DNA of 64,000 bases from Stramonita haemastoma (Eukaryota; Mollusca; Gastropoda; Neogastropoda; Muricidae). The position numbers and the translations under genes were made by a program. Positions within the stretch are counted from its first letter, which is position 1, and each line of letters begins with the position of its first letter. Below, in pieces: positions 55,409 through 64,000 of this stretch. The notes beneath the pieces are model-generated. The model was not told the DNA's origin. It saw only the letters and a program-made list of their open reading frames with translations, and searched no databases. The stretch spans positions 30,122,973-30,186,972 of the forward strand of contig CM060326.1 of NCBI GenBank assembly GCA_030674155.1, in the 5' to 3' direction.

Positions 55409-56354
55409 ATTCTCCGCGTTTCCGCGGATTTCCGATTTTTTAAAACTGATTTCCGCGGAAAAAAAAAACTTTCCGCGGAAAAAAAAATCTGGGGAAAGAA
55501 AACCACGAAACCAGATGAAATTCTCAAATGGTGCGAGTGTTGTCAAAGGGTTCAGTTCTCACTCATTAGACTCGGTAGGCCTAGCTAAATGGCTAGCGTA
55601 GCATATGCGGGAGAACGATCGTGGATCGGACTCAATGTCTATGATGACAGAGGATGCAAAAATGCATGGAAATGGGAGTGGGTGGATGGTGAAGTCAAGG
55701 CTGGGGATCGAAATGTGTGGATTGGCGAGCACATTGGCAAACTGGATGCTGCAGGCAAAGCGTTTTGCGAAGCTTGCCAGTGCAACATTCTCTATGCTAG
55801 CCAGGGCCGCAGAGCACTTGAAGGCCATTAATTTTGCAAAAGGCAAAACACAAGAAGGTGATCTACCCCATCCGCGGGAATACAACTCTTGCAGACTGAC
55901 ACAGAGAAAAATACTGCTGTGGACAACACTCAGGATATCCAAGCAGGGAAGAAAACATGCAGCTTCTTCAGAAAATGAGAAACAGATCAAGTGTACATAA
56001 ACAGGCAGACACAGGATAATCCGGCATGGTACATCTCCGCAAATTCGCGGAAATCCGCGTAAAAGAAAAAGAAAAAATAAAAAAAATAAAAATAACGAAA
56101 CCCACAGAGAACCAGTCAAATAATGCCCAGTACTTATGCCCAGTACTTCCTTTCTCCTCTTTACATCACCAGTCTACTAGGTATCTGTTGACAGAAGGGT
56201 GTCAGTTGCAGCTGTAAGCCTAAGGCAGAGGGGTGAAGAGGGCTGTAGGGAGGGGGGGGGGGGGGCTTTCCACTGGCTGCCTTCAGCTTGTATGGGGTCA
56301 GAGAGCAATGTTTACAGTATCATAACAATCCACAGGCAACCAGCCTGCCCTTTC

Positions 56355-56392
<38 letters not shown>

Positions 56393-56401
56393 ATGTCTGT
56401 C

Positions 56402-56485
<84 letters not shown>

Positions 56486-56870
56486 ACCTCTCTCTCTTAC
56501 ACACACCCCCTCTCTCTGTTTCTCTGTCTGTGTGTGTCTGCCCTTTCTTTCTCTTTCTTCCTCTATCTGCAGTTGTGCACATTTGTCTAGAAGTATACTT
56601 ATTTTTGCTATGTGATTACTTGAGTGTAGAACTTACTTTAGATTGAAAAAATGACAGAAAAAGTCATACTTGGAGAGCTTATTTTAGGGCAGAAATTGCT
56701 TAGTGTGAAAACTGAAATTAGTTCAAGGAGAGGCCTTTAAACAGGCTAGAATTGTCAAAAAACCTTCAGCTTCAGGGGGCGTTGCCCCCTGACCCCCACA
56801 AGGGGCTCTGCCCCTTGACCCCACAAGGGGGCAATGCCCCCTGGATCCCCACTACATTTCAGGAAAAAGT
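55409..56870 (+). mobile_element. Transposon relative of 49808-51813 with zinc-finger fragment
   Basis: From about 56100 to 56870 it is closely similar to the interior of 49808-51813, including catacttggagagcttatt and the GC-rich hairpin block. Its left part differs: ccgcgtttccgcggatttcc at 55413 and, inverted, cgcggaaatccgcg near 56045, enclosing a coding fragment. Exact ends and target duplication were not found. A CTGT/CT array lies at 56357-56483. Confidence 0.6.
55589..55831 (+). pseudogene. BED-like zinc-finger fragment of a transposase-type protein
   Basis: An 80-codon frame reading NVYDDRGCKNAWKWEWVDG, then KAFCEACQCNILYASQGRRA and LEGH, where it stops. The C-x2-C ... ALxxH order matches the N-terminal BED-like finger of hAT-related proteins, in which a second His would follow within a few residues. 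That His and the rest of the protein are missing in this frame; a neighbouring frame stays open to 56000. It is likely a degraded N-terminal exon of an autonomous relative of this element. Confidence 0.5.
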
Positions 56871-57074
56871 GCTTTTCCTGCAGTACCATGCCTGGATATC
56901 ACTACAGACATGTATCCCCCTTTTTTTAATTCTGCAATTAGTTGCTGGATGTTTATGTCCTCATTTCTCTCATCCACTGTTTTTGTCTGTCTCTGTCTCT
57001 GTCACTCTCTCCATGTTTTCCATTAACCATCATAGTTGTACACACAAACTTATGTTAGGGCTACCCAGAAGGGA

Positions 57075-57364
57075 AGCCGCCGCTGTGGCCTAGTGGTTAG
57101 GGCGTTGTACTCGTAATCTAAAGGTTGCGGTTCGATCCCAGCTATTCCGCTATGGCGTTGTGCCCTTGGAAAAGGCACTTTACGGCTATTTTCTCACCCC
57201 ACCCAGGTGTAAAAGGGGTACCAACCTTGTGTTGGGGGTTAACCCTGCGATAGACTGGCGTCCTATCCAGGGGGAGTCTATGACTCTCAGTCGCTTAACG
57301 CCACAGAAACCGGGATAAGCACCGGCCTGATGAGCCTTATGGCTCGGGACAGACTTTAACTTTA
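57075..57364 (+). mobile_element. SINE family C with perfect target duplication
   Basis: The tRNA-like head has box A (tggcctagtggttagggcg) and box B (ggttcgatccc). A body with cccttggaaaaggcacttta and gactggcgtcctatccaggg follows, and the end is gggacagactttaactttaa. It is flanked by the 12-bp duplication acccagaaggga at 57063-57074 and 57365-57376. The body shares nothing obvious with families A and B. Confidence 0.92.
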
Positions 57365-57459
57365 ACCCAGAAGGGATCTTTTTAAAACAAGTTTGACATA
57401 CTCTGGTGGTTCTTTATGGAAGGTCTAAAAGTCTGTGTCTGTCTGTGTGTGTGTGTGTG

Positions 57460-57465
<6 letters not shown>

Positions 57466-57528
<63 letters not shown>

Positions 57529-57680
57529 TCAAAATGGTGCCTGGAGAGGCCTCCAAACTGCCTTTAAAATGCTAAAATTAATTTTCGGCCGGGGGCTTCG
57601 CCCCCCTGGACCCCCCAGCGGGCTTTGCCCTGCACCCCACCGGGGCCTAAGCGGCCCCTGGACCCCGGCTTACTTTCCTC
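57466..57680. repeat. CA array and diverged GC-rich hairpin block
   Basis: CA repeat to 57525, then a short unique stretch (tgctcaaaatggtgcctgga), then gggggcttcgcccccctgga and cctggaccccgg at 57590-57670, related to the blocks at 51020 and 56772. Confidence 0.8.
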
Positions 57681-57689
57681 TTTTTTTTT

Positions 57690-58985
57690 CTGCCAATTCT
57701 ACGCTCTGTTTAATGAAACATGGAACTCCAGTACACAATATCACCAGTTGCAATGTGATGTCCGTTCATTTCATGCTTACATGCATTCGTACAGTGTTCT
57801 TCTTTTCCTCAGTTTCTATATATATATACATATTCATACATTTTTGTCAAACTATTTTGCACACAACAAAATTTTAATTTCAACAGAACAACATCAAAAT
57901 TGTGAAATGTATTAAATAAAAATCAACAAAGATAAATTTATAGATTTAACAATGTACCCTTTAACTTTTTCATTGTACACGATTAAAAATACATATCTAC
58001 ACCTTTATTCATTTATGTCTTTATTTACTATTTCTACACATTAATACATTATCAATCAGGTACGGTCAATGGGATTATATTAATTTTCTAATGTCCGCCT
58101 GATGTACATACTAGACATTTTACCTGATAAACAGGACATTCTTGAACCTCTCATCCCACTACACATGAAAGCATTTCAAAATCTATAGCACACGTATGAC
58201 AGCTGTAGTAAAAATTAGCTTTCGTTCTTAAAAGTCTAGCATAAGGGTCAATGAAGCGTTCTTGGCTTTGGATATTAATTTTTTCAGGATGCTTAGTAAG
58301 GGAAGACACTCATTGCAGTGTTCCAAGAAGTGTGGTTGTTTCCCTTGTTTAGTTCAATGACACAATTGGTCAATTCACTTTTTTTTTTTTTTTTTTCTTT
58401 TTTAGGTGGAGACAATAAATGGGTATGTTTATGAACTATATTCTCTGAAAATCTGTTTGATTTTGGTGTTGTATAGTACTGAGATTTTCAATTATGTGTT
58501 TCTGTTTTAATCAGAACAATAAATATTAGCACAAAAATTTTGTTAGATAACAAAAAAAAGTTGTTACATCCTTGATGAAGTAAAATTTACAATTACCAAT
58601 TTAAAGAAAACAAAAACATTCTGGAAGTTTTACATTTCCATCTCAACCAAACAGACTGATTTCTCAGCTAAAAAATGTTTTTAAATGGTTTTGGATTGTC
58701 TTTTAAAGGCTCTACTTCCATATCCTAAGCAAACTAAATTAAATAGAAATAAAGAAAAAGAAAACTGAAAAAAATACCGACAACTGCATAGGTAGCTTTC
58801 TTTTAAGAATCCTTTTCATTTTCAGAAAAGAAAATGTATTTGTCATCCTAATATTGTGAATATCACTATTATTAGTTGCCAGAGCAGGAAATGATTATAT
58901 AAAAGAAAAATGACTCCTTTCTGCACTTGAGATGTAGACTTGGTTATCATTTGAATTCATGTTATCTACAGTTCAACTGGCATAA
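57690..58985. other. Unique AT-rich sequence, no gene seen
   Basis: About 1.3 kb with no long frame, no recognised repeat and only one T run (58379-58403). This is the longest repeat-free non-coding stretch in the right half of the window. Confidence 0.55.
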
Positions 58986-59029
58986 AATGTATGACTTTTA
59001 CTCCATTTTCTTCTTCCTCCTCTTCTTCT

Positions 59030-59260
59030 TCAGGCACATGCGCGCACACGCACACATACACACACACACACGTGCGCATGCATACACATATCACTACAGC
59101 ACCTAACAACCAGTGTGTGTGTGTGTATCTATGTCTGTCTGTCTGTCCGTCTGTCTGTCTGTATGTATGTATGTACTTGCGTGTGTACATACAAATGTAT
59201 GTATATAAGAATATCTGTATGTATGTACGATATATCTGTAAGCACATATAATTCATCACA
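59030..59260. repeat. CA, CTGT and GTAT arrays
   Basis: TTC and CA units, then CTGTCTGT, then GTATGTAT, all imperfect. Open frames through it are artefacts. Confidence 0.85.
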
Positions 59261-59327
59261 TATTAAGACATACAGTACATTTTTACCTTTTATCTGTATT
59301 TATTGGATATTTTTACTAACTGCATCA

Positions 59328-59740
59328 GTTATGTGGATCGGTGGTCTAGAGGTAACGTGCCTGTCTAGGAACTGAAAAGTCTGGGTCAGAGTGTGCGGTG
59401 GTTCGATTCCCATTTGGGCCCAAAACTTTTCCCCAATCCATTAGATCATGAGTGGTCATGGTGGTCTGGGTGCTAGTCTTTCACATGAGACGACAAACCG
59501 AGGTCCTGTGTGTTACACATCATTATTTAGTGCACGTAAAAGAACCCACGGCAACAAGAGGGTTGTCCCTGGCAAAAATTCTGTAGAAAAAAGCCACTCT
59601 TATAGGGAAACAAATAGAATTGCAAACAGCAAAACAAAAAAAACAAAAATGGGTAGGCGCAGCACCTGTGGCAACGCGCTCTCCCGAGAGGGCAGCCCGA
59701 ATTTCACGCAGATAAATCTGTGACATAAAGTGGTTTAAAC
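59328..59740 (+). mobile_element. SINE family B, full length
   Basis: The head has box A (ggtggtctagaggtaacgtg) and box B (ggttcgattccca). The body contains cccaaaacttttcccc, agacgacaaaccgaggtcct and aaagaacccacgg. The 3' part has gggtaggcgcagcacctgtg and ctctcccgagaggg, and ends tctgtgacataaagtggttt. It serves as the reference for the truncated copies in the tandem arrays. Confidence 0.9.
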
Positions 59741-59774
59741 TAATATAAATAAATAAATTAGTTGTTTTTTTTCC

Positions 59775-60260
59775 TTAATCTGTTTGCCTGTCTGTCTGTC
59801 TACCTGTTTGTCTGCGCGTCTGTCGATCGGTCTGTCTTTTTATTTGTCTGTCTGTCTGTCTGTCATTGTGCGGCATCAGCCGAGGTGCACAGAATAGCCA
59901 GCAGGCGACAGATGAATGCTGATCTGTTGTTGTGGATCTCTGCCCGACAGGCGGAATGTTGTCTGCAACAGAGTCCAAATAAAGGATTTAGTGAATCAGG
60001 CCATCTGCCCAAATAAAACTACAACTCTGTACTGTCTGCAACATAGAAAACGCAGTGATAGCTGGAAACAGATAACAGGAAAAATGCCTGTTGAGTTATT
60101 CAAACATAAAATTAATGCACACAGGCACGCATGATCGCAGGGTCACGCTTGCACGCACGCATGCATGTACGCACGCATGCAGACACGCACGCACACACAC
60201 TCTGTCTCTGTCTCTCTCCTCTGTCTCACTCACACACACACACACACACAAGATTTACAC
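59775..60260. repeat. CTGT array, unique spacer, CA/CGCA array
   Basis: CTGTCTGT at 59785-59865, unique sequence at 59866-60118 with no supported gene, then CGCA and CT/CA arrays to 60250. Confidence 0.8.
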
Positions 60261-60261
60261 A

Positions 60262-60435
60262 TTTTGCGCACACTTTAAATCGTGTTCCGCTTTTCCTAAG
60301 AGTAGGCCATCGTGAGCCGGTGGGAACAGATGACATTTACAAAACTGCATACACAAGGGGACTGAATGTAAAAAAAAGCACGAGTGCTTATTCCATTTTC
60401 CTCGATTTAAAAGAATAAATCAAATCAAAATCAAA
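60262..60435 (+). mobile_element. SINE family A, 3' fragment
   Basis: Begins within the core (ttgcgcacactttaaatcgt) and keeps the end cctcgatttaaaagaataaa. A second incomplete tail (cacacggggactgggtgcaa) follows at 60451-60483. Confidence 0.85.
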
Positions 60436-60487
60436 TACAAAACTTCATACACACGGGGACTGGGTGCAAAAATAGACATGAGTGCTT

Positions 60488-60730
60488 ATTTTTGTATTTT
60501 GTACCACTTTATGTCACGCAGATTTCTCTGCGTGAAATTCGGGCTACTCTCCCCGGGGAGAGCGCGTCGCCACATGTGCAGCGCCTACCCATTTTTTTTT
60601 TCTTTTTCCTGCATGCAAGTGTATTTGTTTCCCTATCAGAGTGGCTTCTTTCTACAGAATTTTGCCAGGGACAACCGCCTTGTTGCCGTGGGTTCTTTTA
60701 CGTGCGCTAAATAGTGATGTGTAACACACG

Positions 60731-60761
<31 letters not shown>

Positions 60762-60846
60762 TAGCGCCCAGACCACCACTCAGGGTCTAATGGATGGGGA
60801 AAAAGTTTTGGGTCCAAACGGGGTACGAACCCCGCACACACACATA
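60488..60846 (-). mobile_element. SINE family B, 5'-truncated
   Basis: The minus-strand copy from tatgtcacgcagatttctct to ggtacgaaccccgca. The tRNA-like head beyond box B is lost where a family A copy begins. It gives the uninterrupted form of the target site used by the hAT-like element at 31316. Confidence 0.88.
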
Positions 60847-60853
60847 CACAGGG

Positions 60854-61205
60854 GACGGGATAGCCTAGTGGTCAGAACATTGCGCTGGCAATTTGACGAC
60901 CCGAGTTCGATTCCCGTTGGAGGGGATTTTTCCCCTGGAGTTAGAGTTAGCATCAGTGCTGCCTCCACTCTCCCCACAAGTCTTTCGGATGAGACTGTAA
61001 ACAGAGGCCCCGTGTGCGAACGCATGCAGAACATCTTGCGCACATGTTAAATCCTGTTCCGCTTTTCGTAAGAGTAGGCCATCGTGTGCCGGTGGGAACA
61101 GATGACAATATTTACACAACTGCATACACACGGGGACTGGATGAAAAAATCACATGAGTGCTTATCCCATTATCCTCGATATAAAAGAATAAAATAAAAA
61201 TAAAC
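60854..61205 (+). mobile_element. SINE family A, full length
   Basis: The head is gggatagcctagtggtcaga, box B is gagttcgattcccgttgg, and the core has gatgagactgtaaacagagg with a six-base insertion (gttaga) nearby. The end is cctcgatataaaagaataaa. It is inserted against the family B copy in opposite orientation. Confidence 0.9.
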
Positions 61206-61824
61206 ACATACAGAGGATCCAAGAACTTCGGCATTGAAATGCAATCAAATCCACAAATAGAAAGATGCAAAATATACAACAAAGAAATAAGTGAAGGAAG
61301 GAATATAGGTCATTTTCTATTCTCTGTCTATTTCTCTGTCTATTTCTTTGCTCCAGCCCTCCGGAGTAGATAAGTGATGTATCAAGCCAAGTCAAGTCAG
61401 AAAAGGCAATTCCGATGAATATAAGAATTCACTCAGAAAATATTCTCGTTAAACATGTATAGAGAAAATCACCCCTTCTGCACTTATTTATGTGGAAAAA
61501 AACACCTTAATTATTATTTAGAATCGAAAAAAAAATCTGATATCAGTATGGATGTGGAGAGAAGAATAGGAGATGGCGAAAACTGAATTGTATTGGATAG
61601 AATTGAACTGATTTGAATTTCCTCACTCTCAAGGGCAAAGACAAGATAAACAAAACTTTCAAGCTTTCGGCTTTTGATGTCTTCTGTCTTTCCCTCTTTT
61701 TTTCTTTCCTGGATATTCTGGTTTTCAAGGACCTGTGTGGGTTTTACTTTTCAATGAGGCAACAGCACTGTGTAGCCTCTGTGTTCTATGAGCATCTGGA
61801 TGGATGATAGTGGTGGTTGGTAGT
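61206..61824. other. No gene seen
   Basis: AT-rich unique sequence without a recognised domain. Confidence 0.5.
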
Positions 61825-62165
61825 TGGTAGTTGTGGCTGGCTGTTGGTGGTTGGTTAGTTGGTAGGTTGGTTGGCTGGCTGTTGGTGCTGGTTGTTAGTT
61901 GGTTGGCTGCTGGTTGGTTGCTGGTTGGCTGGCTGGCTGTTGGTTGGTTGGTTGGTTGTGGCTGTGTTGGCTGTTGGCTGGCTGCTGGTTGGTTGTTGGT
62001 TGTTGGCTGGCTGGTTGGTTGGCTGGCTGTTAGTTGGTAGGTTGGTTGGCTGGCTGGTTGGTTGCTGTTGGCTGGTTGGTTAGTTGGTAGGTTGGTTGGC
62101 TGGCTGGTTGGTTGGTTGGTTGGTTGGGTGGGTGGGTGGTGTGGTTGGTAGGTTGGTTGGTTGAT
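61825..62165. repeat. GGTT/GGCT tetranucleotide minisatellite
   Basis: Imperfect ggttggctggctgttggt units over about 340 bp. The Trp/Leu/Val/Gly-rich frames are repeat translation. Degenerate gattgatt and ggttggtt units continue to about 62300. Confidence 0.92.
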
Positions 62166-62378
62166 AAGACGGGCGAATCATTTGCTAACAGACAGGTGTA
62201 GTTTATTGATTAAATTGATTGATGGATCGATCAGTGGATCGATTGATTTTGGTTGGTTGGTTGGAAGATTTAGTTGGTTGGTTGATTGGAAGGTTGACAG
62301 TTTGGTAGGGTAAGGGAGCGCGCGGCTGACAAGCTGACTGATCAATCAATGGACTGATGTCCTCAGTGACCTACCTAC

Positions 62379-62514
62379 CTCTATTCTCTGGCAGAAGCCA
62401 TCTTGACCGGAAGCGGCAAAGTAGGTGGCGCTGTCCACCTCCAGTCGGTAGGTGGCGCTTTGCGGCAAGGTGGTGTTGTACAACATGGTGGCCGATCCCT
62501 CCGCGTTGGTCACG
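62379..62514 (-). CDS. Probable 5-hydroxyisourate hydrolase exon (transthyretin family)
   Basis: On the minus strand, acceptor cttaactttcag and donor gtaggtaggt enclose 136 bp: one base, then 45 open codons. The peptide contains VTNAEGSATMLYNTTLP, then ATYRLEVDSATYFAASGQDG and FCQRIE. This fits the middle of HIU hydrolases, where a T-N-x-x-G turn is followed by GTYxLxFDxxxYFxxxG...FYPxxxV. The enzyme opens the 5-hydroxyisourate ring in urate breakdown, often in peroxisomes. FCQ in place of the common FYP is unusual. The exon is GC-richer than its surroundings. Neighbouring exons would lie beyond repeats; none was found within the window. Confidence 0.55.
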
Positions 62515-62589
62515 CTGAAAGTTAAGGGTCACGGGGTCATTCTGGGTCGTTTTTAATTAACAGATGATAGTTATTTCATCAGTGTTATA

Positions 62590-62940
<351 letters not shown>

Positions 62941-63127
62941 TATGTTTTGTTTTGTTTTTAACAATAAGCTATTTTGTGGTTAAATTTGTTTACTTCCTTT
63001 ACCTTTACTTTTGGCCTGCTTTTATATTATTCTTTTATTTTGATAGTCTGTCTTTTGTCTATGTCTGTTTTTCTGTCTGTCTATCTGTCTCTCTCTCTCT
63101 GTCTCTGTCTCTCTCTCTCTCTCTCTC

Positions 63128-63163
<36 letters not shown>

Positions 63164-63165
<2 letters not shown>

Positions 63166-63430
63166 GGAGTTAACATCAGTGCTGACTCCACTCTCCCCAA
63201 AAGTCCTTCGGATGAGACTTTAAACCGAGGTCCCGTGTGCGAACGCAGGCAGAACACCTTGCGCACACGTTAAATCCTGTTCCGCTTTTTGTAAGAGAAG
63301 GCCATCGTGTGCCGGTGAAACAGATGACATTTTAAAAAAATGCATATCCACGGGGACTGGATGAAAAAAAGCACAAGAGTGCTTATTCCATTATCCTCGA
63401 TATAAAAGAATAAATCAAATCAAATCAAAC
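63164..63430 (+). mobile_element. SINE family A, 5'-truncated after a CT array
   Basis: Begins at cctggagttaacatcagtgc immediately after CT repeats and keeps the core and the end cctcgatataaaagaataaa. Confidence 0.88.
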
Positions 63431-63660
63431 CACCACTCTCACCCTCACCCTCAACCACCACCACTACCATTGATGCCCCCTTTACCCGAGTCCAGCCTCC
63501 TCACCCCTGTTCCAGAGGCTGCCACTGCTCAGCCCCGCTCTCTTTCATGGCGAGGAAGAGAGGAACTCCGCGAGCCACGCACCCGCGTCCACTGTCCAGG
63601 ATTCGAACCACGAGTGGCGACCGTGGGCCGCTGCTGCTACCCATGGACACCTAGGGAACC
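63431..63660 (-). repeat. Possible tRNA-derived repeat, minus strand
   Basis: On the minus strand cgtggttcgaatcctgg resembles a polymerase III B box. No matching A box or repeat family is recognised in this window, so the call is weak. The 64-codon + frame here is not supported. Confidence 0.3.
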
Positions 63661-63882
63661 ATAGTGTTAATAATAATAATAATGATGAATAATAATAAAT
63701 AATAATGACAACAACAATAATAATAATGATAATACATGGAATTTATATAGCGATATATCTGGTAAAACAAATCAAAGCGCTTGCATTCGACCTATGCACA
63801 CGCAATCAATCAAAAACCATTTATAGCTTTAGCAAATTCGAATGTAAACACGCACAGCACGCACGCACAAGCACGACACAAA

Positions 63883-63919
<37 letters not shown>

Positions 63920-63985
63920 GATTGTATTATACCTAGGGAACCATAGTGTTGATTGCTTATGCCTAAGGAACCATAGTGTCGATTG
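63648..63985 (-). repeat. Inverted agcgctat tail with AAT array, and cctagggaaccatagtg repeats
   Basis: AAT/AAC repeats at 63668-63735 and ggaatttatatagcgatata followed by caaatcaaagcgcttgcatt are the reverse of the tail at 2155-2246. ctagggaaccatagtgtt occurs at about 63649 and 63933, with a variant at about 63963, with a CA array at 63888-63916. Confidence 0.65.
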
Positions 63986-64000
63986 TCTATACCGAGGAAA

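Noticed and set aside
56752..57093. 113-codon frame with GALPPDPHKG and GGNAPWIP
   Set aside because: It runs through the GC-rich hairpin block of a transposon; such frames recur wherever the block is copied.
61831..62083. Membrane-protein-like frames of Trp, Leu, Val and Gly
   Set aside because: Direct translation of the GGTT/GGCT repeat.

Overview
The window looks like intronic and intergenic DNA from an animal, most probably a lophotrochozoan and I think a gastropod mollusc. Protein-coding sequence comes in short exons with GT..AG splice signals. Between them lie tRNA-headed SINEs of types common in molluscs, non-LTR retrotransposons, piggyBac- and hAT-like DNA transposons and an extreme density of microsatellites. 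There are no operons, ribosome binding sites or other prokaryotic signals. Most long open frames are translated simple repeats and are not genes.

Layout. 1-12.9 kb is simple repeats, a 31-bp minisatellite and four SINE copies, with one short complex island (4430-4620) carrying an RFX X-box-like site. 12.97-20.3 kb holds the start of a THAP zinc-finger gene on the + strand: exon 1 at 12972-13081 and exon 2 at 20002-20282, together encoding a complete C2CH THAP domain. The 6.9-kb intron between them contains a near full-length antisense LINE with an intact ORF1 and a frameshifted ORF2. 20.3-25 kb is repeats plus two LINE 3' fragments meeting tail to tail.

25.2-52.2 kb is a tandem segmental duplication. 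Block 1 is 25212-38651 and block 2 is 38652-52240. Each ends in its own smaller tandem array built round a truncated SINE (about 1635 bp x 4 in block 1, about 1945 bp x 2 in block 2). Block 1 alone keeps two exon-like segments of a broken gene that I read as a PD-(D/E)XK/NERD-like nuclease. A further decayed exon beyond block 2, at 52447-52670, resembles the end of a UvrD-like helicase and may belong to the same gene. Block 2 alone gained a spliced piggyBac element (40271-43725), two shorter TTAA-flanked piggyBac-like elements (38918-39993 and 44927-45983) and a hAT-like element with 5-bp target duplications (49808-51813). For all four the unoccupied target is present in another copy in this window, so the insertions followed the duplications.

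52.4-64 kb is repeat-rich. It has a SINE whose head joins tRNA-like and 5S rRNA-like sequence (53785-54223), a BED-like zinc-finger fragment in a transposon relative (55589-55831), a SINE with a perfect 12-bp target duplication (57075-57364), and one exon on the minus strand (62379-62514) that reads like 5-hydroxyisourate hydrolase (transthyretin family).

The host genes here (THAP protein, nuclease/helicase relic, urate-pathway exon) show no functional link. The main story is layered transposition and duplication whose order can be read from nested and empty sites. Several transposon genes are broken by frameshifts but have few or no nonsense codons, so small assembly indels must be kept in mind. 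All family assignments come from reading motifs by eye; no database search was run.
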